The notes beneath the pieces are model-generated. The model did not search any database. It worked only from the letters and a program-made list of their open reading frames with translations, and was not told the DNA's origin. A stretch of DNA of 64,000 nt. Origin: Chaunax sp. Z400 (taxonomy: Eukaryota > Chordata > Actinopteri > Lophiiformes > Chaunacidae). Both the position numbers and the translations under genes were made by a program. Below are positions 35,883 through 47,579 of the stretch, in pieces (the stretch's first letter is position 1; each line of letters starts with the position of its first letter). The DNA lies in the NCBI GenBank assembly GCA_037577475.1, contig CM075184.1, forward strand, positions 4,940,094-5,004,093, in the 5' to 3' direction.

Positions 35883-36360
35883 GGTCTTCACTGAGGGACA
35901 GGTATGTGGTCCTTGGCCAGTGGACCCTCTGCCTCCACTGTCTCCCAATCCTCTGTCCCATCAACAACTCCATCTGACTGCATATGAGCAAAGTCAGCAT
36001 ATTTAACTGAGGAGGAGGAGGAGGAGGAAGGCTGCTGCACATCCCTGTGTGTGTAATAGGTCTAGTGATGCAGCCGATCACAGTCTGCAGATCCATCAGA
36101 AAAATCATCATTCTGATTAAACAGCTGATGGGATGCAGGTGATGAAATAATCCATCATTAATGAGGAAAATATTGATGACACCACCTGCAGAGATCCTCC
36201 AGCAGCAGAAACCATAAGTGTGTCTCCACCGTCTGTGACATTTACCCACAATGCACAGCAGCTTAACTTCATTAATTATTTAAATCTACGACACGCTGAC
36301 AGGATCTGATGTTAATGACTGTTCTGTGTTCTTCTACACATCCTAAAGGTCCCACACAGT
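35883..36360 (+). repeat. segmental duplication copy 2 (partner at 18242)
   Basis: Near-identical to 18242-18720 with scattered substitutions (for example TATGTGG/TATATGG, CCACTG/CCACCG) and a shorter (GAG)n run. The start of similarity is abrupt, at GGTCTTCACTGAGGG in both copies. Confidence 0.9.
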
Positions 36361-37152
36361 CCAGGTTCACACAGTGAAACAGTCCAGGTTCATATAGTGA
36401 AACAGTCCAGGTTCACACAGTGAAACAGTCCAGGTTCATATAGTGAAACAGTCCAGGTTCACACAGTGAAACAGTCCAGGTTCATATAGTGAAACAGTCC
36501 AGGTTCATACAGTGAAACAGTCCAGGTTCATATAGTGAAACAGTCCAGGTTCACACAGTGAAACAGTCCAGGTTGATACAGTGAAACAGTCCAGGTTCAT
36601 ACAGTGAAACAGTCCAGGTTCATTCAGTGAAACAGTCCAGGTTCATACAGTGAAACAGTCCATGTTCATACAGTGAAACAGTCCAGGTTCATACAGTGAA
36701 ACAGTCCAGGTTCATACAGTGAAACAGTCCAGGTTCATACAGTGAAACAGTCCAGGTTCATACAGTTAAACAGTCCAGGTTCATACAGTGAAACAGTCCA
36801 GGTTCATACAGTGAAACAGTCCAGGTTCATACTGTGAAACAGTCCAGGTTCACAGTGAAACAGTCCAGGTTCATACAGTGAAACAGTCCAGGTTCATACA
36901 GTGAAACAGTCCAGGTTCATACTGTGAAACAGTCCAGGTTCACAGTGAAACAGTCCATGTTCATACAGTGAAACAGTCCAGGTTCACAGTGAAACAGTCC
37001 AGGTTCATACAGTGAAACAGTCCAGGTTCATTCAGTGAAACAGTCCAGGTTCACAGTGAAACAGTCCAGGTTCATACAGTGAAACAGTCCAGGTTCATTC
37101 AGTGAAACAGTCCAGGTTCATACAGTGAAACAGTCCAGGTTCATACAGTGAA
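36355..37152 (+). repeat. 23-bp minisatellite, about 35 copies
   Basis: The unit is CAGTCCAGGTTCATACAGTG plus AAA, with ACA/ATA/ATT variants and several 20-bp units lacking the TAC. The same unit occurs only about four times in the partner duplication at 18724-18825. Confidence 0.95.
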
Positions 37153-38530
37153 ATAGTTTGGAGTAAACCAGACGTCCTCCTGATAAATCCTGAAGCACCT
37201 CTAGAGGTGACGTCAAATGTCCATGAGGGTGGAGTCTCTAAATCAGAGACAATCATTGGTTCAGATGGGTGGATGAAAATGTGATGATGTCAGAGCCGAT
37301 CCATGCATCACTAGTGTGTAACCAGCAGAGTTTACTGCGTTGTGAAGCCTCCTATGTAGTTTCATCTGATGCTTCCTTTAAATAGCAGTAAAAATACTGC
37401 AGCTTTGACTTTAGAGCAGGTTTTTGTTGGTTAATGGTTCTATTCACTTTTTGCTGCCTCTAGATAGCAATGCTCCAACAATGCTGCTGACCACAACTCA
37501 TTTTAACACCTGACCACACCTCATTTAATACCTGACCACACCTCATTTAACACCAACACTAACATGTACACACAGATGGTACTTAAACTACATCTGATAC
37601 TTAAACAAAGTAGACATACAAATTTAAATTGTTTCTGTCTTTTTGACAGACAAAATATAAAGTTTATTAAACTTTTTGACAAATTTTTATCAAACAGTTT
37701 GACAAATTGGTTCAGTTTTTTAAATATAAAATTCTGCAGTCAAGAGATTCAGCTCTGCTGACAGTTTTCAGTCGTGTGTGTGTGTGTGAATGTTTGTGTT
37801 ATGAAACAGTTTGTGTTTCGAGCAGAGCAGTGGTATTTCTGGAGCCAGCCTTCGCTCTGTTTTTTTTATTCTCAGGACATGACTCTGGAAATCCCCCAAG
37901 GACATGGAGTGAAGCCGCAGCCAACACTGTGACAACCCTCATGGCACTCAGCAACAAACAGAACAGCCAGTGCTAATCAGGTTGTAGGTGCTTGGAATTC
38001 TGGGAAACTGGGGGAGCCTCTGGGAACATTAGTGGTTCCTGTGTCTCTTGGAAGGCGTTCAGTATGTGCATGTGCCGTCTGGGGATTCTCTGGTCTTTGC
38101 TTCTGCAGATTCTAAATGCTTCATTTTTCTGTGAACAAATGCTGATTGTTATTTTAGCATGAATATGACTCTGTCATCAGCAACAATCCATATAAGCCAG
38201 AGACCCAGACCTGGACTGAGCCCTTTCAGACCTGACCCACTAACCCTGCCTGGCCATGACCGAAGCCAGACCCTTGTTATTTGTTAACAGTCATATCCAG
38301 CTATGAAAAGGAGATTCAAGCCATTCTGGTGACAACAGACCAATACAGGATACAGCTCAACCTCTCTTAACGTCAGTGTCAAAGACTGGAACCTAAAGCT
38401 GATCTGAGACTACAAGAGTTTGATTCTCCCCTCCTGATAATCGGAGAAGAAATCTGGTATCTGATGGTCAGCCCACTTTATCTGGTGATATGAGGCATTT
38501 ACAGATCCAGTGTTAACCCTCCAGACTCAC
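37153..38530. other. intron 1 sequence with one relict 33-bp unit
   Basis: At about 37303-37340 there is a single unit resembling the 33-bp repeat of 18826-19440 (CATCACTAGTGTGTAACCAG, then CAGAG). A three-copy 24-bp repeat (CTGACCACACCTCATTTAA) lies at 37490-37556. Otherwise nothing was recognised. Confidence 0.6.
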
Positions 38531-38544
38531 TGGTCCCAGTAATA

Positions 38545-38785
38545 TCAGACATTCACAAAACATATATCTAGACACGCGGATTGATTGAGAATGGTTCTCT
38601 TCACTATCCCATAAGAAACAATGGTAAACAGAGGTCAGCACCGCCCCTCGTTGGGTCCATGTTGCATCACAATACCTTAACAAAACATGATTAAAAGTTT
38701 AAACTGGTCACCAGACTTGGGACGATACTGGGCTACACGGACATTTTGATATGTAGATTGGTTTTCATAGAATAGTCCCTTTGAC
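38545..38785 (+). repeat. dispersed repeat family B, copy 2 (partial)
   Basis: CACCGCCCCTCGTTGGGTCC, ACAATACCTTAACAAAACAT and CCAGACTTGGGACGATACTG match the copy at 39.9 kb in the same orientation. Confidence 0.8.
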
Positions 38786-39894
38786 TGTTTATTGTGTCCA
38801 TCAAATTGATTTTTGTCTGAGACACCATCTCTGTGTAAGAGATGCTCATCTGCTCATGCATGAAATTCTGATGGAGACTGAACAGCGTTATGAAAACCTG
38901 AGGCAGGAGATAACCACCCAGATATTCATCCTCCCGAACCGTTCAAACATCTGCTGCCTGGTATAAACTGGATTATGTCACACCTGCTCTGCTCCTGCAG
39001 GTGAGAGTCGGTCGGTGCGATCTGAGCCCCAGATGAAGCTTCGACACTCGTCCCGTCTCCTCCCACCAACCCTCACATTAATACTCCGCTTTCTAACACA
39101 TCATGACTGCTGCAGCATCATAAAGTTTTACTACGCTGTAAAATCAGACAGTATCTACTGATGTTACTCTGCAAAATCTTTTCATGACTGTTGTCACAGA
39201 CTTTGACAGCCTGTAAAATACATCACTGAGTTTTTATGAGCAACAGTCCAACTCTTAGATCCAACCAATGCCTGAAGAGCACAAATATAGAGAAATATGA
39301 AGGGAAATTGTTTCCAGATGCTCGTCTGAATCTGGTTGTTACCTTCTCAGTAATTGCTGTAGGGACACACTAAGTGCTTTACTGTTGCTGTTGGCTGACA
39401 TTCAGTTTCTTCTGCTTTTCAATAGTTGAGTATTTTTTCATGAGGGTTTCTGATCATTGCATGCATTTATTTTCTAAGCTTATGTAACAGTCCTGTCTAT
39501 TCTTTACGCTGGTGTCTCTGGGGTGATGTAAAAAGTATTTCCTTCACATAGTGGACCAGTATTTGTGATTGTGTGTGTGTCTGCTGTTTCATCTGTATTC
39601 TAGTCACACATCTGTACCCATTTCTACTTTTCTAGACAAACATCTGCTGCCTTTTTTTTTTGCCCAAAATTTCATTTGAGTCTGGCTGTGAAGGATGCAG
39701 CAACACCAGAGGCTTTCTAAGCTAAACAGTCATATATTGTCTGTATTTACTCACATGATCTTCATTATGTATTCCTCATGTTTAAAACACATCAGCACAC
39801 TGCTTTTATTCCTCTGCATGCTTTTTTGCCGTATCACTACTCCCTAGCTTCACCAACATAAATCCAACAAATACTTCAAACATGCAGGTTGATC

Positions 39895-40672
39895 AGGAAT
39901 GGTGTGTTTTTGTTTTTGGTAGAGATTTGCAAAACCATTTTTTTCGAAAATCACAAAAATAATGGAAATAAATCATCTCATAAGAAATAATGTTAAATCA
40001 ACATGACCAGCAATTAACCCCGCCCCTCTTTGGGGCCATTTGCTTCACAATACCTTAACATAGAAACATGATTAAAAGTTTAAACTGGCCACCAGACTTG
40101 GGACTTTACTGGGCTAAATGGACATTTTGATATGTAGACTGGTTTTCATGACATCCCAGTTGAGGTTTGGGGTCATTTTGGCTGGTTTCAGATTTTATAA
40201 TGGGTGTCTATTGTAAGAATGTTGACAGTTATAGTGGGTGACATCATTGTTAGAGTGGGTGACATCATCGTTAGAGTGGGTGACATTATCGTTAGAGTGG
40301 GTGACATCATCATTAGAGTGGGTGACATCATCATTAGAGTGGGTGACATCATCGTTAGAGTGGAGGGGAGCTGGAAAGTGGTCTAAAAATCTTCTCTTTA
40401 AATTATTTCTCACTCCCTCAGTTTTTACCCCACATCCATAATGTTGACATGAAAACGTAGTAAAATTTGTGCTGGTTCTAGTGATGCTAATTTGGAAGCT
40501 AACAGACATACACTTATGGCTCAGGGAGGCCCCGAGCAACAGGAAGTCCAACCAACTGCCTCATCAGCTCCCATTTGAACTTTGAGCTGAAAATAGTGGA
40601 GGAAAGCAGACAGTAGCAGTTTTCTCTCTGGCTGTAATGATCACATTTTGAACTTGATCCATACAAATGAAA
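39895..40672 (+). repeat. dispersed repeat family B, copy 3 (left arm of inverted pair)
   Basis: Long copy containing CCCGCCCCTCTTTGGGGCC, CACCAGACTTGGGACTTTAC and GGCTGGTTTCAGATTTTATA. It continues through a 21-bp tandem run at 40236-40362 (GTGGGTGACATCATCGTTAG, about seven units), then TAACAGACATACACTTATGG and TTTTCTCTCTGGCTGTAATG. Its reverse complement is at 46880-47575. Confidence 0.9.
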
Positions 40673-40699
40673 TCAGTCAAATATAATCAATTATTTGAA

Positions 40700-40840
40700 A
40701 ACACCCAAATGCACCAATCCCCAAATGGAGTCAGATGACGAGTGTGTCCAGCTCTCTTCTCAGCGTCCTATTGGTCGCTGTGAGTCACGTACAATCTGGT
40801 GAGAGTAAGGACGAGGAAGAGGAGGGTCTACAGTTTCCAT
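40700..40840 (+). repeat. dispersed repeat family A, partial copy 5
   Basis: CACCAATCCCCAAATGGAGT, then TCCTATTGGTCGCTGTGAGT and GAGTAAGGACGAGGAAGAGG. It is shared with 12005-12125 and 53395-53510. It lies about 170 bases upstream of hsd11b2 exon 2. Confidence 0.75.
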
Positions 40841-41003
40841 TCAAACCACATTTGTGCTTTATCACCGCATCCTCAGATGGTCAATGGCTACAGCAGAGAA
40901 ACTGTTGTCTTTACTGTCTGTGAAGGATCACCAGTGAAGAGAAAACACTATGCTTTACTGTTTGGTGTCAACAGGTGACGTGAGCGTCTCTTTGTCCCTG
41001 CAG

Positions 41004-41216
41004 GTTGTGACTCTGGTTTTGGGAAGGCAACAGCAAAGCATCTGGATGCTCTGGGCTTTGAGGTGTTTGCCACAGTGTTGGACCTTTCAGCAGATGGAGC
41101 TAGAGAGCTACAGAGAACCTGCTCCTCCCGCCTCACCCTCCTCCAGGTGGACATCACCCAACCACAGCAGGTCCAACAGGCACTGCTGGACACCAAGGCC
41201 AAACTGGGCATCCAAG
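41004..41216 (+). CDS. hsd11b2: 11-beta-hydroxysteroid dehydrogenase type 2, exon 2
   Basis: The acceptor is TCCCTGCAG and the donor GTAAAC. Joined to exon 1 it completes TGCDSGFG (residues 94-101), the glycine-rich NAD-binding turn TGxxxGxG of short-chain dehydrogenases. KHLDALGFEVFATVLDL follows, the beta-2 strand with the acidic region that selects NAD over NADP. The exon ends with the LQVDITQPQQ segment (the aspartate contacting adenine) and the helix leading to KLGIQG. It is flanked on both sides by inverted copies of repeat family B. Confidence 0.95.
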
Positions 41217-41866
41217 GTAAACAGTAGCTGCTCACATCAAACCTGTTGGTTTATTTATTCTCATGGAGGCAACAACATCTGACCGCTGGAACAGTCCTTA
41301 ATATAGAGCCTTTAAATCTTACTAGCGGTCCTCTGGGTTTATGCTACTCTGTGGATCAGCCACTCATTAAAGGGCACCTGGAATCAATCATTGTTTTTGT
41401 TTTTTTACATATATTTTATTGCCATTTTAAACATTGTCACATAAAGGAACACTTAGATGACATTTGACACGTTGAGCTCAATCCCAGCATCCCCTATCCC
41501 CTAACCTTTGGGCTCCTAATCCTGCATCAAACAATTCCACTGACAATAGTGGCATTGCCAGCACTTACACACAGTGAGTAACAATAACAATAATCGAGCT
41601 ACATTTAAAACAGATAGACTAGAAAATAAATAAATGAAAAACAAAAACAAAACAAAACAAAAACACACTACATAAACTTAAAAAATAATAATAATAAATT
41701 CAATAATAATAATAAATAAAGATATATGTATGTGCATATATAATAAAATAATACTGGTGACTGCAACGAGGGAATGCTTAATATACACCTGTATGGATCA
41801 TTGCAATGATGGATTTCTGTTGTCTTTCCGGAGCAAGGAAATTATCCACAACACCACAACATGTGT

Positions 41867-44800
41867 TCAGTCCAGGGAGAGGGAGGTCAGACTTTTAACA
41901 GAGGCAATCAGACGTTGCCAGTGACTAGAAAATGTGTCTGTGGAGCCCCGTACGGAGAATTTGATCTTCTCCAACTCCAGAAAGGACATTGTATCATGCA
42001 GCCATGAAGTTAATGATGGGGGCCTTGATTTCTTCCACAATAGAAGTATTCTCCAATGGGCTATTAGAGAGGTGAATGAGATTATATTTGACTGCTTCAC
42101 TGAGAATTTTTTGCCACCTTCAGGTATTCCAAATATAGCAATTTCTGGGGATGGTTCAATTAATTGTTCTAAGATTATTGAAATGACACTAAAGTAACAT
42201 TTCCAGTATTCCTCTAGTCTCGGACACAACCAAAACATGTGACTGAGATTACAGGGAGCTTGAGAACATCTGTCACAAGTGTCAGCCCCATCCGGGTATA
42301 TCTTAGCGAGTCTAGCCTTACTGTAATGCGCCCTATGAACTTTTTCAAATTGTATTAGTTGGAAGTTTTGCGCAGGATGAACAAGATTTTATTCCTGCCA
42401 GCACCTTTGACCAGGAATCATCAGATATTAGAGTGCCCAGTTCTGTTTCCCATTCTGTTTTAATCTTTAGCAAAGCAGAAGGTGCACCCGGAGCTAGGAG
42501 ATCATATAAAAATGAGATATGCCGTCTTGTCATTTTTGTTATTTGCCAGAAGTTTATCAATTCCCGAAGAGGGTGGGGCCTCTGGAAATGAAGGTGTATT
42601 TGATTTGACAAAGTGCCGAATCTGATAATACCTGGAGAGGTCAGATTGCTGTAAATTAAAGGCTATACATAACTGGGCAAAACTAGAAAATACACCTTCA
42701 GTGTAGAGATCACCAACTGTACTAAGACCTTGTCTGTCCCAAAGGGAGAATCTGCCATCAATCTTACCAGGTTTGAATAGTTCATTGTTACATATTGGTG
42801 TGCAAAGGGGTCGTGTGTTCCAGCCAAAATACTGCTTGATCTGTTGCCAGATTTTCAAAGTGGATATGACTATTGGATTATCTGTGTACTGTTTGGGTTT
42901 AAGTCTATTGACCTGACATATCAGAGCTTTTAAAGAGGAAGAATGACATGAGTGTAATTCTAATTGCCACCACTGAGTTTCAGGATAGAAGGCCCAGTGT
43001 GTGATCTTATGCATGTTTGCTGCCCAGTAATAACGTTTAAATTCGGTAATCCCAAACCTTCCTCTGATCTATTCCTTTGTAAAAAAGATTTTTGAAGCCT
43101 TGGAGGTTTATTGCCACATATAAAAGAGGAAATCAAGCCATCAATGTGAAGAAAGAAGACCTTTGGAGGAAGAGAGGCAAACATTGAAAAAGGTACAGAT
43201 ATTGCGGAACAATATTCATTTTAACAGACCGTATCCTCCCTGCCAGTAAGATCTGCAAGCTACTCCACTTTTGAAGATCCTCTTTAACTTTTGTTGTTAG
43301 TACAGAGAAATTATCCTTGAATAATACTGATATGTTTCCGGAAATGTTGATATGTTTTTTTTTTCCTATATTGAGCTTATACCCAGAGAACTTACCAAAA
43401 ATTTTGAGAGTACGATATGAGGGATGGCTCGTTTTGGATCGTTACATAAATTAACAGGTCATCCGCATATAAGGACACTTTATGTTCAACCCCTCCCCAC
43501 CTCCTAATGCCCGGAATGGTTCTATTGGCCTTTAATGCTATAGACAAGGGTTCCACCGCTAAAGAGAAGAGAAGCGGGGAAAGTGGACAGCCCTGGCATG
43601 TCCCCCTTCCCAAGGCGAAGAAATCGGATCTAAGAGTATTCATACATACGCATTCTTGTGGAGATGTATACAGTAAACGCACCCAGGAAATAAAAAGCTC
43701 TCCAAAGCCAAATTTTTTGAGTGTAACGAATAAATAGCTCCATTCCACCCGATCAAAGGCCTTTTCAGCATCACGAAATTACACCCTCTGGAGTAGTTTT
43801 TGAAGCTGGAGTATAAATTATATCAAGAAGCCGTCGCACATTTGTAAATGAATGGCGGTTTCTGATAAACCCTGTTTGATCTTCAGATATTATAGTAGGT
43901 AAAACTGTTTCAAGTTTACAAGCTAAAGCTTTAGCGAGAATTTTGACATCTACATTGAGGAGTGAGATAGGGCGATATGAAGAACATTTATCTAGGTCTT
44001 TTCCTTTTTTAGGTATTAGGGATATAGCAGCTTGTCTGAAGGTGGGCGGTAAAACGCCCTGCTGTACAGAATCATTAAAAATCTCTAGCAGTAGAGGTAC
44101 AAGTTGTTTGGAAAAATTTGTGAAAAATTCTACCGGGAAACCATCGGGTCCCGGAGATTTCCCACTGTGCATTAGTGTGATGGCTTTAGTTATCTCAACT
44201 TCATTTAATGTAGCATCCAGGTTGTTCTTCTCTTCAGCTGATAGATTTGGAATGTTTTGGTTTGAAAAGAATTAAGCATTTCAGAATTGTCACCTGGTTT
44301 GTAGAGTTGGGAGTAGTAGGACCTGAAAATGTCATTAATCTCAAATGGATCAGTTGTTTTTTGACCTGAGAAATTTTCTATTTGCGGGATCGATTGTGAG
44401 GCCCGCTTGCCCTTCAACTGGTGTGCAAGGAGAAGTCCTGCCTTTTCGCCATGTTCATATAATATACCTTGTGTTTTAAGTAATAATTTCTCTGTCTCCT
44501 CTATTGATATGAGATTGAATTCTGTCTGTAGATCAATTTTTCTTTGTGCAGTTCTGCAGTTGGAGCCAGTGCATAATGTTTATCAAGATCGGCTAATGAT
44601 TTTAATAGAATATGTTTCTGTTCCTTTTTTGTCTTACTAATATGTGCAGAGTATGAAATTATCTTACCTCTAAGGACTGCCTTAGAGTCTCCCATAATAA
44701 GCTAGGGCTGGTGTCATTAGTTCGGTTAGTTTCCAGGAACAGTTCAATAGATTGAGTGATATAATTGCAAAAGTGGGAATCTGACAGAAGTGTAGGGTTA

Positions 44801-45580
44801 AACCTCCAGGGATGGAATTCTTTGGGTTGGGATTTAAAAGTTATGTCTACAGCTAATGGAGAGTGAACTGAGTGTACCCTTGCCAAGTATTCAGCAGAGG
44901 CCACAGAGGAAAGAAGCGTTTTGTCCATAAGAAAATAGTCTATGCGAGAATGGGACTTATGCACATGCGAGAAAAAGGAGAACTGCATATCTGTTGGGTG
45001 TAGAGAGCGCTAAGGATCCGTACAGCCATACTGATTCATAAATTGTAACAAAGACTGTGCCATTTTAGAGGGAGTTGCATCTTTGGGGTTCGATTTGTCC
45101 AAGAAGGGATTTAGTACAGTATTCATATCACCCCCCCATTATCAAATAATAAGAGTGTAGTTCAGGTACTGAGGAAAGGAGCTTCTTTATGAAGTCTTCA
45201 TCATCATGATTAGGGGCATACACATTGACTAACACCACTGGATATTGACACAAGGTGCCAACCACAATTACATATCGCCCATTATTGTCACAGACAGTCT
45301 CAACTGGATTGAAAGGGACATTTTTCTTAATCAATATTGCCGCCCCTCTTGTCTTAGTATCAAACTGAGAATGAAATATCGAACTTATCCAAGGGCGAGT
45401 CAGCTGTTGATGGTCAATAGTACATAAGTGAGTCTCCTGTAGAAAAATTATGTCTGCGTTAAGATCTTTTAGGTGGGAAAATATCTTAGCTCTTTTAACA
45501 GTGCCATTGACCCCACCCACGTTCCAGGAGATCACTCTGATTGTATGTCCTATATTCTTATTTACGTTATCATTCGCCAT
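41867..45580 (-). pseudogene. L1-type ORF2 (endonuclease and reverse transcriptase), multiply frameshifted
   Basis: The endonuclease part (45580-45128) shows ISWNVGGVNG, IIFLQETHL and VNVYAPN, the APE-type catalytic blocks. Later fragments include SRIDYFLMD (about 44940), then GKSPGPDGFPVEFF and SYRPISLLNVDVKILAKALA, with EDQTGFIRNRH (44172-43771). The reverse-transcriptase active site SLYADDLLIYV lies near 43450. A C-terminal CPRLEEYW segment ends with a stop at 41867. At least eight frame changes or stops break the 3.7-kb gene. The LLNVDVKILAKAL block indicates the L1/Tx1 group and not L2 or RTE. Confidence 0.9.
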
Positions 45581-46341
45581 GTGATAAGCAGATGTTTGAA
45601 TCTAACAATACATATACATCTGTAAGAAAAGATGAAAACAATAGCAAAACAAAAGAAACAGGAAAAGAAATGGAGGAAAAGGAAACGCTCTGCGTCTTCT
45701 GCATTGCTGAATTTGTGTTCTACTTGTTGATGAGTGACACAGAGCACAGCCGGGTAACGGAGAGAAAACTTAATGGCCTTCTGGTGTAGCTTTGTCTTGA
45801 CCGTGTTGAATGTGGTCCGCTTCTTAGCCAGAGCATTGCTCAGATCTGGGAAGATGAAGGTTTTTGTGTCCCTGGTACATAAGCTGCCCTTTTTTCCGTG
45901 CGGTTGGAAGTACTTGCTCTTTCTGCTGGAAACACAGAAAGCGCACAATGATGGGCCGGGGTATCTCTCTCTGCAGGCTTAATTCTCAAAGTTTGGTGTG
46001 CTCAACTCGAGTGGGTTGGTAAACGAGCCATCATGCAGCAGTTCAACAAAAAACTTTAACATGAAGGCGATGGCTGTTCGCCCCTCGAGTCCCTCAGGCA
46101 GACCAATAACACGCAAATTATTACGACGGGATCTGTTCTCCAGGTCCTCCGTCTTTGCCAGTAACTCCTTGTTGTCATTATGGAGCTTCTCCACCTGCCT
46201 TCCCAAATGCTCCAGTCGATCACGGTGATCAGATAGGCAAACTTCCATTCCAGTGATATGCGGTTCATAGGCATCAAGTTTTCTACATACCGTGTCCAGT
46301 GATACATTTATTGGCGATAGTGAGGCTTGAATCTCAGACAT
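45562..46341 (-). pseudogene. L1-type ORF1 protein, frameshifted
   Basis: The first frame (46341-45979) starts MSEIQASLSPINVSLDTVCR and contains a coiled-coil region (LEHLGRQVEKLHNDNKELL). This is followed by EDLENRSRRNNLRVIGLPEG, the hallmark RNA-recognition-motif start of L1 ORF1. The second frame (45948-45562) continues with YFQPHGKKG, then DLSNALAKKRTTFNTVKTKL, the C-terminal domain. A frameshift around 45950-45980 separates them. In active elements ORF1 binds the element's RNA and acts as a chaperone. Confidence 0.88.
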
Positions 46342-46879
46342 GATAGCTGCTCGATTCTTCTCTAGTTCGGACTTTTTTGCTTACCCGACATTAATACAGC
46401 GGCTCATTAACTTGCTTCAGTTGAACAGGTTCACTGTTTCGTTACCTGTAGCGTTAGTATGTAAAAATTTATTAAATTAAACTCAAAGGCTCTCTCCACA
46501 CGTCTGCCCTAGGCTGCCATCTTACCGGGAGTCCTAATTTTATTCTTAACAATAGAAATGTTTCATAAATGTTACTCAGATTGTAGAATTATGATCAGAT
46601 AAATAACTGATCCATGGATTGATTACAAGAGGATCCTGTGGTTTGGAGAAAACCGACCAATCGGAACAGAGGAGTAAGCTGATTGGAGGTTTAATCAGCC
46701 AATCAGCATCAGCTGTGTAACTGTATCTGGTCCTGAAAATGCTGACTCCTTGAGGTAGACAGAGAGAAAGCCCCTAAAGCACCACTGGAACCAGACAGCC
46801 TGATCCTAAACCTGTAGGTGGTCTTGTTAAAATGAGACACCGTCAGCATCCTAAGAAGCTGCTGAACATGTAGATCTAT

Positions 46880-47575
46880 CATTTGTATGGATCAAGTTAA
46901 AAATGTGATCATTACAGCCAGAGAGAAAACTGCTACTGTCTGCTTTCCTCCACTATTTTCAGCTCAAAGTTCAAATGGGAGCTGATGAGGCAGTTGGTTG
47001 GACTTCCTGTTGCTCGGGGCCTCCCTGAGCCATAAGTGTATGTCTGTTAGCTTCCAAATTAGCATCACTAGAACCAGCATAAATTTTACTACGTTTTCAT
47101 GTCAACATTATGGATGTGGAGTAAAAACTGAGTGAGTGAGAACAATTTAAAGAGACCATTTTCCAGCTCCCCTCCGCTCTAACGATGATGTCATCCACTC
47201 TAAAGATGATGTCACCCACTCTAACGATGATGTCACCCCCCTAATGATGATGTCACGGACTCTGTCAACATTCCTGCAATACACACCCATTATAAAATCT
47301 GAAACCAGCCAAATTACTCCAAACCTAAACTGGGATTTCATGAAAACCAGTCTACATATAAAAATGTCCAATTAGCCCAGTAGAGTCCCAAGTCTGGTGA
47401 CCAGTTTAAACTGTTAATCATGTTTCTATGTTAAGGTATTGTGAAGCAACATGGCCCCAAAGAGGGGCGGGGCTGACCTTGATCATGTTGATTCAACATT
47501 ATTTCTTATCAGACAATTTTTACAGTTTTTTGTACTTTTATTTTTTTTCCAAAATATTTTGAATTGCTGCCAGGA
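46880..47575 (-). repeat. dispersed repeat family B, copy 4 (right arm of inverted pair)
   Basis: Reverse complement of 39895-40672: GTGATCATTACAGCCAGAGA, CCATAAGTGTATGTCTGTTA, the 21-bp unit as ACGATGATGTCATCCACTCT (about four units instead of seven), and CCCCAAAGAGGGGCGGGGCT. Divergence is modest, so the two arms could pair in the transcript. Confidence 0.9.
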
Positions 47576-47579
47576 ATAA

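Larger units (their letters stand above)
25774..41003 (+). other. hsd11b2 intron 1 (15.2 kb)
   Basis: Bounded by GTAAGA and CCCTGCAG. It is far larger than expected for this gene (the whole human gene is only several kb). It is filled with family A and B repeats, two Tc1-like relics and at least five minisatellites, which are listed separately. No additional conserved exon was seen. Confidence 0.9.
41393..46536 (-). mobile_element. nearly full-length L1/Tx1-type non-LTR retrotransposon, antisense to hsd11b2
   Basis: Read on the minus strand the element runs from a 5' end near 46536 through ORF1, ORF2 and a 3' UTR to a short A-rich tail, seen as a T-run at 41393-41407. Total length is about 5.1 kb, usual for fish L1-like elements. 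The 5' end carries AAGATGGCAGCC (46512-46523), similar to the YY1-type motif at the start of mammalian L1. Several frameshifts and stops in ORF1 and ORF2 show it cannot move by itself. No convincing target-site duplication was found. Confidence 0.88.

Noticed and set aside
36355..37152. Possible CRISPR-like array
   Set aside because: Units are head-to-tail without unique spacers, and the genome is vertebrate; it is a minisatellite.
40951..41282. 110-codon frame covering hsd11b2 exon 2 in another frame
   Set aside because: The splice-consistent frame gives the canonical TGCDSGFG motif, so this frame is a shadow.
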